Below the pieces are notes generated by a model, which saw only the letters and a program-made list of their open reading frames with translations, searched no databases and was not told where the DNA came from. From Paraburkholderia fungorum (GTDB lineage: Bacteria > Pseudomonadota > Gammaproteobacteria > Burkholderiales > Burkholderiaceae): DNA of 64,000 bases. How positions within the stretch are numbered: position 1 is the stretch's first letter; the number at the start of each line of letters is the position of its first letter. A program made the translations under genes and the position numbers. Shown here in pieces: positions 26,380 through 35,733 of this stretch. The stretch spans positions 1,116,001 to 1,180,000 of the forward strand of contig NZ_FNKP01000001.1 of NCBI RefSeq assembly GCF_900099835.1. Reading direction: 5' to 3'.

Positions 26380-26933
26380 CACGCGTGGCCTGCTGATTTG
26401 AGCGTGAGCGGCAGGCCCGCGACCATCATCGTGGCCGTGGTGCTCAACGCGGCGATGCGCTGGTTGAGCCGCCCGAGTTCGTCGACGTAAAGACGCGTGG
26501 CCGCGCCCATCGGCACCACGCCCAGACCAATTTCGTTGCTCACCACGATGACCTTGCCTTGCGCACCGACGAGCGCTGTTTCGAGCGCGGCGACCCGCGC
26601 GTGATATTGATCGAGCGGCGCGGTTTCGCCTTCGGGCGGACAGAGCACATTGGCGAGCCACAACGTCAGGCAGTCGATCAGGATGCACTGGCCGGGCGCG
26701 TCGTTTTGCGTGACGGCGTCCGCGAGATCGACGCCCGCTTCGACCAGGCGCCAGTGCGCCGGACGACGCTCGCGATGATGCGCGATGCGCGCGCTGAATT
26801 CGGCGTCGCCGACGACGGCCGCCGTGGCGATATACGTAACGGGGAGGGCGCTGGCGGCGGCAAGCTGCTCGGCATGCACGCTCTTGCCCGAGCGCGCGCC
26901 GCCTAGAACGAAGGTGAGGTCGCGGGGAGTCAT
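26379..26933 (-). CDS. cobU: Adenosylcobinamide kinase/guanylyltransferase
   Basis: Bifunctional enzyme that phosphorylates adenosylcobinamide and then transfers GMP to give adenosylcobinamide-GDP, the CobS substrate. The 184-residue protein has the P-loop GGARSGKS at residues 11-18, TYIATAA, the catalytic HHRERRP segment and VSNEIGLGVVP. It is the first gene of the minus-strand arm. The 98 bp separating it from the divergent cobQ show no riboswitch, so this arm may not respond to B12 in the same way as btuB. Confidence 0.94.
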   Translation of the reverse strand: MTPRDLTFVLGGARSGKSVHAEQLAAASALPVTYIATAAVVGDAEFSARIAHHRERRPAHWRLVEAGVDLADAVTQNDAPGQCILIDCLTLWLANVLCPPEGETAPLDQYHARVAALETALVGAQGKVIVVSNEIGLGVVPMGAATRLYVDELGRLNQRIAALSTTATMMVAGLPLTLKSAGHA

Positions 26934-27031
26934 CGCGAGATTGTACCGGCGTACGTGGTGTGCGAACTGCGGAGCGGCCTCGCGCGATGGGATAATGCCG
27001 GGTGTTTTTTCCTCGCCGGACCTGACTTCAC

Positions 27032-28555
27032 GTGACCACCCATTCCCCTTCGACCGCGTCTGACGATATCCCCGTGTCTACTCCTGTGCCGCGCGGCACG
27101 CTGATGATTCAGGGCACCACGTCCGATGCGGGCAAGAGCACGCTGGTCGCCGGTTTGTGCCGGCTCGCGCGGCGTGCCGGCGTGCGGGTCGCGCCGTTCA
27201 AGCCGCAGAACATGGCGCTGAACAGCGCAGTGACAGTGGACGGCGGCGAGATCGGCCGCGCCCAGGCGTTGCAGGCGGTGGCCGCGGGCATCGCCGCGCA
27301 TACCGATCTGAATCCGGTGCTGCTGAAGCCGACCAGCGATCGCGGCGCGCAGGTGGTCATCCACGGCAAGGCGCGAATGAATCTCGACGCCCGCGCGTAT
27401 CACGACTACAAACCCGTCGCGTTCGAAGCGGTGCTGGAGTCGTATGCGCGTCTGCAGGCGGCGTACGACACGATCTTTGTCGAAGGCGCGGGCAGTCCGG
27501 CCGAAATCAATCTGCGTGACCGCGACATCGCCAACATGGGTTTCGCGGAAGCGGTCGACTGCCCGGTCGTGCTGGTCGCCGACATCGATCGCGGCGGCGT
27601 GTTCGCGCATCTGACCGGCACGCTCGCGTGTCTGTCGGCGAGCGAGCAGGCGCGGGTGCGCGGCTTCATCATCAACCGGTTTCGCGGCGATGTGAGTCTG
27701 CTGAAGCCTGGCCTCGACTGGCTTGAAGCGAAAACCGGCAAACCGGTGATCGGCGTTGTGCCGTATCTGCATGGCCTCACGCTCGATGCCGAAGACATGC
27801 TGCCGCCCGAGTTGCGCGCGGCGCACAGCGGCGACGCAGGACGGATGTTGCGGGTGGTCGTGCCGGTGCTGCCGCACATCAGCAATCACACGGATTTCGA
27901 TGCGTTGCGCGCGCATCCGCAAGTCGATTTTCATTACGTGAGAAGTGGCACGCCGCCGCCTCCGGCTGATCTGATCATCCTGCCGGGGTCGAAAAACGTG
28001 CGCGGCGATCTGGCGTTTCTGCGCGAGCAGGGCTGGGATGCGGTGCTACAACGGCATTTGCGCTACGGCGGTCGCGTGATCGGCATCTGCGGCGGGATGC
28101 AGATGCTGGGGTGCGAAGTGGCCGATCCGTATGGGGTCGAGGGTGCGCCGGGGGCGTCGGCGGGACTCGGCTGGCTCGATTATTCGACGGTGCTCACGAA
28201 AGAAAAGACGCTGAAGAACGTGACCGGGCGGCTGGCGTTGCCAGGATCGCCGGAGGTCGCGGGCTACGAGATTCACATGGGCGAGACTCGGGGCGCGGCG
28301 CTTGATGCGCCCGCGTTGCAACTCGACGGTGCGCATCCCGACGGCGCGATTTCCGCCGATGGTCAAATTCTCTCCACTTACGTGCACGGCCTGTTCGACA
28401 CGCCGGCCGCGTGCGCCGCGTTGCTGGCGTGGGCCGGACTCAGCGACGCTGAGAAGATCGACTATCCGGCGTTGCGCGAGGCGTCGCTGGATCGGCTCGC
28501 GGATACGCTCGCCGAGCATCTCGATCTGACGAAGCTTTTTGCGGCGGTGGGTTGA
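27032..28555 (+). CDS. cobQ: Cobyric acid synthase (glutamine-hydrolysing)
   Basis: Amidates carboxylates b, d, e and g of adenosylcobyrinic acid a,c-diamide, with ammonia from glutamine. The 507-residue protein has an N-terminal P-loop-like ATP domain ([20 protein letters not shown], then [12 protein letters not shown]) and a C-terminal class I glutaminase domain with the nucleophile in GICGGMQML (C353) and His in YVHGLFDT (H452). The start is a GTG; the first 20 residues are poorly conserved, so a later start is possible. It is divergent from cobU. Confidence 0.93.
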   Translation: MTTHSPSTASDDIPVSTPVPRGTLMIQGTTSDAGKSTLVAGLCRLARRAGVRVAPFKPQNMALNSAVTVDGGEIGRAQALQAVAAGIAAHTDLNPVLLKPTSDRGAQVVIHGKARMNLDARAYHDYKPVAFEAVLESYARLQAAYDTIFVEGAGSPAEINLRDRDIANMGFAEAVDCPVVLVADIDRGGVFAHLTGTLACLSASEQARVRGFIINRFRGDVSLLKPGLDWLEAKTGKPVIGVVPYLHGLTLDAEDMLPPELRAAHSGDAGRMLRVVVPVLPHISNHTDFDALRAHPQVDFHYVRSGTPPPPADLIILPGSKNVRGDLAFLREQGWDAVLQRHLRYGGRVIGICGGMQMLGCEVADPYGVEGAPGASAGLGWLDYSTVLTKEKTLKNVTGRLALPGSPEVAGYEIHMGETRGAALDAPALQLDGAHPDGAISADGQILSTYVHGLFDTPAACAALLAWAGLSDAEKIDYPALREASLDRLADTLAEHLDLTKLFAAVG

Positions 28556-28704
28556 TCGACATCAAGCTGAGTGATTGCGGAGATTGATTCTTGAGAGGAA
28601 ACAATCAAAGCGCCGGCGATGGTTTTTCACTCCGTATGGTTCGAATAGAGTTCTGACATCGACGGTCGATTGCCGGCCGTCCTCTCTCTTGAGAAGGAAA
28701 TGTC

Positions 28705-29121
28705 ATGAACTCGAACCGTTCCGCCGATCTGGCCGCCACACTGCTTCGCGTCGCCTTGGGCGTGCTTTATCTCGCTCACAGTCTGCAAAAGATCTTCGTT
28801 TTCACGCTGCCGGGTACGGCGCAGTTTTTCGTTTCCCTTGGTTTGCCGGGATGGCTTGGCTATGTGACGGCGTTCGTCGAATTGATCGGCGGTATCGCGC
28901 TTTTGCTGGGCGTGCAGGTCCGCTGGGTGGCGCTGGTGCTGCTGCCGTTCATGCTCGGAGCAATGTCGGCGCATTTGCATAACGGCTGGGGTTTTGCGTC
29001 GACGAACGGCGGCTGGGAATATCCGGCGTTCTGGGCCGTGACGCTGGTGGTGCAGGCGCTGCTGGGCGGCGGAGTGCTGGCGGCAAGCAGCGTGAATGCG
29101 CCGCGCGCGGCGGCGGCTTGA
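28705..29121 (+). CDS. DoxX family membrane protein
   Basis: A 138-residue protein with four hydrophobic segments in the DoxX layout: LRVALGVLYLAHSLQKIFVF, then GYVTAFVELIGGIALLLGVQVR, a third helix with MLGAMSAHL, and a last helix before an Ala-rich tail. DoxX proteins are small inner-membrane proteins linked in other bacteria to redox and thiol stress; their biochemical role is poorly defined. AGAAGGA lies before the ATG. It stands alone; the 149 bp upstream show nothing recognisable beyond its own start region. Confidence 0.83.
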   Translation: MNSNRSADLAATLLRVALGVLYLAHSLQKIFVFTLPGTAQFFVSLGLPGWLGYVTAFVELIGGIALLLGVQVRWVALVLLPFMLGAMSAHLHNGWGFASTNGGWEYPAFWAVTLVVQALLGGGVLAASSVNAPRAAAA

Positions 29122-29270
29122 TGGTGAGGTGATGATTGGGGGATGTCGCCGGGGCCGGGAGTTTGGGCTGATGTTGCGAAGCCAGGGCCGAAGTTCAGGC
29201 TTAAGCCCAGGCCCAGGCCCAAGCCAGAGTCGGAGCCGAAGCCCCCCGCATTCCCGAACAACAAAAACAA

Positions 29271-29302
29271 AAAGCACGCGCCGTCAGGCCGCGTGCTTTT
29301 TT
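29271..29302. terminator. Intrinsic terminator between convergent doxX and thioesterase genes
   Basis: AAAGCACGCG/CGCGTGCTTT stem with a 9-nt loop and a following TTT (plus strand); AAACAAAAA on the other side gives a T-run on the minus strand as well, so it can act both ways. Confidence 0.75.
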
Positions 29303-29354
29303 CAATCACTTCCGCTCGCCGCATCAACCGCCTGCCGCGCCGCGCTCCCTCGCA

Positions 29355-29774
29355 TCAATACAACACGATCTGCGTGCAGCGAAACAGCGCCATCGTCTTG
29401 CCGTTCGGATCGGTAACCGTCGCGTCCCACACCTGCGTGCTGCGTCCCAGATGCACGCCCTTGGCGACCGCGCGGATCGTGCCCGCCGTCGCCGTCCCGA
29501 GGAAATTGCTCTTCAACTCGACGGTCGTGAAATTGCGAGCCGTTTCAGGCAGATGCGCGAGGCATGCATAGCCGCAGGCGGTATCCGCGAGACCGATTAC
29601 CGTCGCCGCGTGCAGAAAACCGTTCGGCGCGAGCAATTCGTCGCGCACCGTCAATTCCGCGGTCAGAACGCCTTGTTCCAGCGACAGCACATGCACGCCC
29701 AGCAGACCAGGCAGCTTGCCCCGCTGGCGTTCGTGCAGACGTTCGATCGTGTATTCCGGGCGCAGTTGGCTCAT
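29355..29774 (-). CDS. PaaI-family hotdog-fold thioesterase
   Basis: A 139-residue single hotdog-domain protein, the size of PaaI/YbgC-like acyl-CoA thioesterases. The conserved active-site region is APNGFLHAATVIGLADTACGYA (split between the NGFLHAA loop and the long helix), followed by TVELKSNFLG and a final strand CTQIVLY. AAGGA is about 9 bp before the chosen ATG. There are no phenylacetate or fatty-acid genes nearby, so its acyl-CoA substrate is unknown. The frame stays open upstream, but without start support. Confidence 0.83.
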   Translation of the reverse strand: MSQLRPEYTIERLHERQRGKLPGLLGVHVLSLEQGVLTAELTVRDELLAPNGFLHAATVIGLADTACGYACLAHLPETARNFTTVELKSNFLGTATAGTIRAVAKGVHLGRSTQVWDATVTDPNGKTMALFRCTQIVLY

Positions 29775-30006
29775 GAGATTCGGGTCCTTGTTGGGAAAAC
29801 CGGCAGGATGGCGCGGCCGATTAGCCATCTGGGGGCTTCGACCGCGGTGCATTTTCGATATTATCAACGGCTGGACCGGCGGGCGAATCCGAAAAGCGGC
29901 ATCTGGGGATACGAAACAGGCGGAAACCTGAACCCGTCGACACAAGTCTGAGCGATAAGCGCGGCAAACCGGCTGGCGGCGACCAGCCTTCTTTCCGGGA
30001 GAATTC

Positions 30007-30648
30007 ATGACGGTGATTGTGGTGGCGAATCCGAAGGGCGGCGTGGGTAAAAGCACGCTATCGACCAATCTGGCCGGCTATTTCGCCGCGTCCGGCGAAT
30101 GGGTCGCGCTGGCGGACCTGGACAAGCAGCAGTCCGCTCACGCATGGCTGGCGTTGCGCCCTGACACGCTGCCAGCCATCGAGCACTGGGAGGTCAACCA
30201 GGACACGCCGGTCAAGCCGCCGAAGGGCCTGGAGCACGCGGTCATCGACACCCCGGCCGGCTTGCACGGCAATCGCCTCGGCATCGCGCTGGATCTGGCC
30301 GACAAGGTAATCGTGCCGCTGCAGCCGTCCATGTTCGATATTCTCGCCACGCAGGAATTTCTCGAGCGGCTGGCGAAGGAAAAGGCGGTCAGGAAGGGGG
30401 CGATCGAAGTCGGCGTGGTCGGCATGCGCGTCGATGCGCGCACGCGCTCGGCGGAGCAACTGCATCGTTTTGTCGAAGGTCTGAAGTTGCCGGTGCTGGG
30501 TTTCCTGCGCGATACGCAGAACTATGTGCAACTGGCCGCCCACGGGCTGACCTTGTGGGACGTCGCTAAAAGCCGCGTGGAGAAGGATCTGGAGCAGTGG
30601 CAGCCGATCATCGAATGGACGAACGGCAGCGGGGCGAAGAAGGCTTGA
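30007..30648 (+). CDS. Orphan ParA-family ATPase
   Basis: A 213-residue deviant-Walker ATPase. KGGVGKST at residues 10-17 is the ParA/MinD P-loop with the signature lysine, DLDKQQSAH is Walker A', and VIDTPAGL is Walker B. The protein is short and lacks the N-terminal HTH of plasmid ParAs, as in chromosomal ParA-like positioning proteins (PpfA, ParC or McdA type). There is no ParB gene or centromere-like repeat beside it, so a plasmid-partition role is unlikely. GGGAG precedes the ATG. The cargo is unknown. Confidence 0.87.
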   Translation: MTVIVVANPKGGVGKSTLSTNLAGYFAASGEWVALADLDKQQSAHAWLALRPDTLPAIEHWEVNQDTPVKPPKGLEHAVIDTPAGLHGNRLGIALDLADKVIVPLQPSMFDILATQEFLERLAKEKAVRKGAIEVGVVGMRVDARTRSAEQLHRFVEGLKLPVLGFLRDTQNYVQLAAHGLTLWDVAKSRVEKDLEQWQPIIEWTNGSGAKKA

Positions 30649-31049
30649 TGTGGAAGCGGGCGATCAAGCCCGCGACGGTGGCTGTTCACCGCTGGGTTTT
30701 GCGCGTGTGAAGCGGGACGGGCATCCTGCCCGCTCGGCTTGCACCGGAGTGCGGTGTAACACGCCGCCCGGCATTGGAAGCGCGGCAAGCGCAATCGCCG
30801 CATTGAATGACCAGACGTTCTCGAAAAGAGTGCGGTGCTGAGCGCGTAAGGCGATCTCTTTGCCGGGCCGCGAGCAGAATTTGCAGAATGTGCGCAACGA
30901 AACCGGCTCGCCAAGCAGGCATCTACTCGACACCAACGGCGTGGGCCTTGCAACATGACAATCAGCCGGCCGGCCGGCCGGCCAGTTAGCCAGTTGGCGA
31001 GCAGGCCGCGCCGGGCAAAAGCCGCGCGGCCTCAACCCACGTCTGCCGC
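30649..31049. other. 401-bp intergenic region with GC-rich stem-loops and a GGCC run
   Basis: No convincing gene. It contains GCGGGC/GCCCGC (30656-30673), a GACGGGCATCCTGCCCG-type hairpin near 30716-30733 and an 18-bp (CCGG)n run at 30966-30983 followed by short CAGTTAGC repeats. No hairpin has a T-rich tail. It separates the convergent parA-like and panD genes. Confidence 0.6.
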
Positions 31050-31436
31050 TCAGGTCCAGTTCTGCGTCGGCACGTGATCGCGGCTGCCCTTGATCTTGTT
31101 GTTGTCGTCGACGAAAACCAGGTCCGGCTTCCAGCCCGCCTTCAGTTCGGCTTCGTCGACCACCGCGAACGCCGCGATGATCACCAGGTCGCCCAACTGC
31201 GCGCGCCGCGCCGCCGACCCGTTCAGCGAAATCATGCCGCTGCCGCGCTCGCCCTTGATCGCGTAGGTCGAGAAACGCTCGCCATTGTTGATATTCCAGA
31301 TGTCGATCCGCTCGTTTTCGACGATGTTCGCCGCTTCGAGCAAGTCTTCGTCGATCGCGCACGAGCCTTCGTAGTGCAGCTCGCAGTGCGTGACCGCGAC
31401 GCGGTGGATCTTCGACTTCAGCATGTTGCGTTGCAT
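31050..31436 (-). CDS. panD: Aspartate 1-decarboxylase
   Basis: Makes beta-alanine for pantothenate. It is a pyruvoyl enzyme that cleaves itself between Gly24 and Ser25 (HYEGSCAID) to form the cofactor. The chosen start MQRNMLKSK gives 128 residues, the family length, with the active-site segment [19 protein letters not shown] around residues 58-74. It lies 54 bp downstream of panC on the same strand; the two supply both late precursors of pantothenate. panB is not in the window. Confidence 0.94.
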   Translation of the reverse strand: MQRNMLKSKIHRVAVTHCELHYEGSCAIDEDLLEAANIVENERIDIWNINNGERFSTYAIKGERGSGMISLNGSAARRAQLGDLVIIAAFAVVDEAELKAGWKPDLVFVDDNNKIKGSRDHVPTQNWT

Positions 31437-31490
31437 GACCAAATCCTGTGTAGCTTCTATTTTTTGCGATGTCCGCGTGATGGGACGACT

Positions 31491-32399
<909 letters not shown>

Positions 32400-32543
32400 T
32401 CACTGGTAATGACGGGTTCGAAGCGCGGGATTGTAGTGGATTTGTGTGCAGGACGCACCGGAACGAGGCACAAACGGACGCGTAAATAGGACAAAGGCGA
32501 CGCGAAGGCGACGCCGCCCTGCCTTTTCATACAACGAACCGCT

Positions 32544-33419
32544 TCAGGCCGGCAAATACGCAAGGCGCACATAGATGGGCGCGAACGGCTCTGCCTGGGT
32601 GATTTCGACCAGCGACTCGCGGCACAACTCGAGCACGGCGATGAAATTCACCACGACGACCGGCACGCCACGGGTCGTGTCGAACAGGTCGGAGAATTCG
32701 ATGAAGCGCGCGTTCTGCAACTGCCGCAGGATCGAACTCATATGCTCGCGCACCGACAGTTCTTCACGCGAAATCTTGTGATGCTGGACCAGCTTCGCGC
32801 GCTTGATCACGTCGGCCCACGCCGCGCGCAGGTCTTCGCTGTCCACGTCGGGAAAGCGCGGCGTGATGCTCTGCTCGATATAGACCTCGGCGCGCAGAAA
32901 ATCGCGGCCGAGTTGCGGCAACTGGTCGATACGCTGCGCGGCGAGCTTCATCTGCTCGTATTCGAGCAGGCGGCGCACCAGTTCCGCACGCGGATCTTCG
33001 GCTTCTTCGCCGCTGTCCGCCTTCCTGACCGGCAGCAGCATGCGCGACTTGATTTCGATCAGCATCGCGGCCATCAGCAGATATTCGGACGCGAGTTCGA
33101 GATTGGTCTGGCGCAACTGGTCGACGTAACCGAGGTACTGCACCGTGACGTCCGCCATCGGAATGTCGAGCACGTTGAAGTTCTGCTTGCGGATCAGGTA
33201 CAGCAGCAGATCCAGCGGTCCTTCAAACGTTTCGAGAAAAACTTCGAGTGCGTCGGGCGGGATGTACAGGTCGGTCGGCAGCTTGAACAGCGGTTCGCCA
33301 TACAGGCGTGCGAACGCAATGCCGTCGACGATGTCGGGCGTCGAATCGGTGGTGGGCGCGGCCAGCGCAGCGTCGGCGGGGGCCGGCGCCGGGCCGTGTG
33401 CCTCGTCGGCGTGACTCAC
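32544..33419 (-). CDS. scpA: Segregation and condensation protein A
   Basis: Kleisin subunit of the bacterial SMC-ScpAB condensin, which organises and segregates the chromosome. From a GTG at 33419 it has 291 residues. An acidic, Ala/Pro-rich lead of about 40 residues is followed by the kleisin N-domain (FEGPLDLLLYLIRKQNFNVLDIP) and a C-terminal winged helix (SVREHMSSILRQLQ to the end). A longer in-frame start at 33518 would overlap the DUF3460 gene and is less likely. There is no good Shine-Dalgarno sequence, so the gene may be translationally coupled to DUF3460, 5 bp upstream. scpB is not in the window. Confidence 0.88.
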   Translation of the reverse strand: MSHADEAHGPAPAPADAALAAPTTDSTPDIVDGIAFARLYGEPLFKLPTDLYIPPDALEVFLETFEGPLDLLLYLIRKQNFNVLDIPMADVTVQYLGYVDQLRQTNLELASEYLLMAAMLIEIKSRMLLPVRKADSGEEAEDPRAELVRRLLEYEQMKLAAQRIDQLPQLGRDFLRAEVYIEQSITPRFPDVDSEDLRAAWADVIKRAKLVQHHKISREELSVREHMSSILRQLQNARFIEFSDLFDTTRGVPVVVVNFIAVLELCRESLVEITQAEPFAPIYVRLAYLPA

Positions 33420-33424
33420 GCGAG

Positions 33425-33610
33425 TCAGAAGTTCTGGTAGTACGAGTAAGGCGTCTGTTCCACGCGCGAGGCTTTCTGCTCGGCGCGTTCGTCCAGATCG
33501 ATCGGCTGTTTGTCCCACAGCAGCGCGCGGCCGCGGCGTTGCTCGGCTTCAAGATTCGGTTTCTGTTGCTTGAGCTGGTTCAGGAACTGGGTGATGTCCG
33601 ATTGATACAT
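33425..33610 (-). CDS. DUF3460 family small protein
   Basis: A 61-residue hydrophilic protein (start MYQSDITQFLNQLKQQ), charged and probably helical, with a short C-terminal QTPYSYYQNF. I recognise it as the beta-proteobacterial DUF3460 family that precedes scpA; no function is known. It ends 5 bp before scpA, so a shared transcript is likely. An upstream in-frame start would add a 20-residue basic stretch with no support. Confidence 0.75.
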   Translation of the reverse strand: MYQSDITQFLNQLKQQKPNLEAEQRRGRALLWDKQPIDLDERAEQKASRVEQTPYSYYQNF

Positions 33611-33844
33611 GGCTCGACGTCCGTGGTGGGTGAGATGGCGGCTGCCCGGCGGAAAGCCGAAGCGCGGCACCGTTAATCCTGAATTTTACCGCATGCGCCG
33701 CGCGCGGTCGAAAAACGCCGGCAGCGGTCAGTTTTGAGATCTCGCGGCCCCCGCCGATGTGGTCAAATAGCATGCCTCGCCCGCCGCCGAGCGGCGCGGG
33801 ACAGGCGTTCGTAAGCATTCTTCAACTATCACTGGAGGTCCTGT

Positions 33845-35689
33845 TTGGCGGTAGGTGCGATCGACAGGCCGCGTAGGCGGCCCAGCCAGGCCGGGCCGGA
33901 GCGCGGGCGTGCAACGCCTGTCCGGCGCTGGCTGCGCGCGTGGTTCGCCTTCGCCATGCTCATGCTGATGTTGTCCGGCCACAGCGCCCACGCCGCTCGC
34001 GCGGCCCGCACGACTCCCAGCTACAAGGTCGACGTGGTCGCCACGCCGCGCTCGCTGCGCAAGCTGCTCGAAGCGCATCTGGACATCGCGCGGTTCGCCA
34101 AACGGCCCAACATCAGCGACGACCAGTTTTCCTTCCTGATTACCGCCACCCCGCAGCAGGTGCGCGACCTCGCCGCCACGCAGGGTTATTTTTCGCCGAT
34201 CGTGCGCACCGACGTGCAAACCGTCGACGACACGAGGCGCGTGACGGTAAGTGTCGAGCCCGGACCGCAAACCGTGGTCACGTCGGTGTCGGTGTCGTTT
34301 CGCGGCGCGGTCATCACCGAAGATCCCGAGCAGGAAAACGCTACGCGCGCGGCGTTTTCGCTGCACGAAGGCGATCCGTTCTCACAAGGCGACTGGGACG
34401 ACGCGAAAAACGCGGCGCTCAGAACCCTGCAGTCGCGCCGCTATCTGGCCGCGAAGATCTATCACTCCGAGGCGCTGGTCGATCCGCGCACGCACGAGGC
34501 GAAGCTCTCGGTCACCTACGAAAGCGGCCCGACCTTCACGATGGGCAAGCTCGACGTATCCGGTACGCGGCGTTACCCCGAGTTCATCGTGCACAACGTC
34601 AATCCGATTTCGCCCGGCGATGTCTACGACACGCGGCGGGTGGCCGAATTGCAGCGCCAGTTGCAGAACACGCCGTACTTCGCGAGCGTCGCGATTGATC
34701 TCGACAACGACCCAACCAAACCGCTCGACACACCGGTTCACGTGAAAGTCTCCGAGTTTCCGTACAACAGTATTCGCGGCGGGGTCGGTTATTCGACCGA
34801 CAACGGTCCACTGGTGCAGGGCGCCTATTCGTATCTGAATACGTTCGGCAAGGCGTGGCCGTTCACGGTCGAAGGCCGCGCCGATCAGACCCAGCAATAC
34901 GGGCAAATTCAGCTTTCCATGCCGCCGGGGCCGCGCGCGTGGACCAATAGCGTGCTGGCGTCGTACACGACGACGGACGTCTCCGATACGCGCATTTACA
35001 GCATTCGCGGCGGCGTGCAGCGCTCACGCACGTCGCAATTTCTCGATTACAGCTACTCGCTGCTGTACTACCAGGACCGGCTCGATCAGAACGCGATTGC
35101 GCCGACCACGAGCCGCGCGCTGGTGCCGTCGTGGTCGTGGACCCGGCGCGACACCGACGATCCGCTGTTCCCGCGCCGGGGCAACCTGATCCACGCCGAG
35201 GCGGGTTTCGCGATCAAGGGCGTGCTGACCGACCAGACCTTCATTCGCGGCTACGCGCGCGGCCAGCAGTATCTGCCGATCGGCAAGGACGACATCGTGG
35301 TGATCCGCGCCGAATTCGGCGGCGTGTTCACGAGCGGCCCGTCGAGCGGCGTACCGGCGTCGTTGCTGTTCCGCGCGGGCGGCTCGAACTCGGTGCGCGG
35401 CTACGGCTTCCAGAGCATCGGTAACAACGTCGACGGCTCGATTCTGCCCACCAAGTACCTCGTCACGGGCGCAGCCGAATACCAGCACTGGTTCTCGCAC
35501 GACTGGGGCGCGGCCGCGTTCTTCGATATCGGCACCGCCACCGACACCTGGGGCGAAAAAGTCTTCTACCCGGGCGTCGGCCTGGGGGCGCGCTGGCGCA
35601 GCCCGGTCGGCCCGGTCAATGTCGATATCGCTTACGGGATCCGCAACAGGAGCGTACGGCCGTACCTGACGCTGGGCATTGCCTTCTGA
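33845..35689 (+). CDS. tamA: Autotransporter/barrel assembly factor TamA (Omp85 family)
   Basis: Outer-membrane half of the TAM complex, which with TamB helps insert outer-membrane proteins and supports lipid traffic. The start is a TTG backed by a strong GGAGG 7 bp upstream; no ATG gives a complete signal region. A basic lead and hydrophobic FAFAMLMLMLSGHSAHA form the signal peptide. POTRA-like domains follow to about residue 260 (e.g. YPEFIVHNVNPISPGDVYD). The C-terminal barrel has FRAGGSNSVRGYGFQSIG, the strand-lock VRGYG motif of Omp85 proteins, and ends in ...TLGIAF with the terminal Phe. 614 residues is the normal length. Confidence 0.93.
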   Translation: MAVGAIDRPRRRPSQAGPERGRATPVRRWLRAWFAFAMLMLMLSGHSAHAARAARTTPSYKVDVVATPRSLRKLLEAHLDIARFAKRPNISDDQFSFLITATPQQVRDLAATQGYFSPIVRTDVQTVDDTRRVTVSVEPGPQTVVTSVSVSFRGAVITEDPEQENATRAAFSLHEGDPFSQGDWDDAKNAALRTLQSRRYLAAKIYHSEALVDPRTHEAKLSVTYESGPTFTMGKLDVSGTRRYPEFIVHNVNPISPGDVYDTRRVAELQRQLQNTPYFASVAIDLDNDPTKPLDTPVHVKVSEFPYNSIRGGVGYSTDNGPLVQGAYSYLNTFGKAWPFTVEGRADQTQQYGQIQLSMPPGPRAWTNSVLASYTTTDVSDTRIYSIRGGVQRSRTSQFLDYSYSLLYYQDRLDQNAIAPTTSRALVPSWSWTRRDTDDPLFPRRGNLIHAEAGFAIKGVLTDQTFIRGYARGQQYLPIGKDDIVVIRAEFGGVFTSGPSSGVPASLLFRAGGSNSVRGYGFQSIGNNVDGSILPTKYLVTGAAEYQHWFSHDWGAAAFFDIGTATDTWGEKVFYPGVGLGARWRSPVGPVNVDIAYGIRNRSVRPYLTLGIAF

Positions 35690-35733
35690 TGAAAACCTGC
35701 TTCCACCTCAGCTTCCACCTCACCCACGCATGA
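35689..35733 (+). other. 14-codon ORF bridging tamA and tamB
   Basis: An ATG that shares one base with the tamA stop opens MKTCFHLSFHLTHA and stops at a TGA overlapping the tamB ATG by 4 bp (ATGA). It could carry ribosomes from tamA into tamB by reinitiation. It contains two copies of TTCCACCTCA. There is no Shine-Dalgarno sequence of its own. Whether it is translated is unknown. Confidence 0.35.

Noticed and set aside
26934..27031. Second cobalamin riboswitch between cobU and cobQ
   Set aside because: Only 98 bp, with no B12 box or GGGAA element on either strand.
29143..29260. Pro/Lys-rich frame and repeated CAGGCCCA-like words after doxX
   Set aside because: The frame runs through the doxX terminator and has no start signal. 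The repeats are too degenerate and short to call an element.
30007..30648. ParA gene as a sign of plasmid or integrated element
   Set aside because: No ParB, replication gene, centromere repeats, integrase or composition change nearby; flanking genes are core metabolism.
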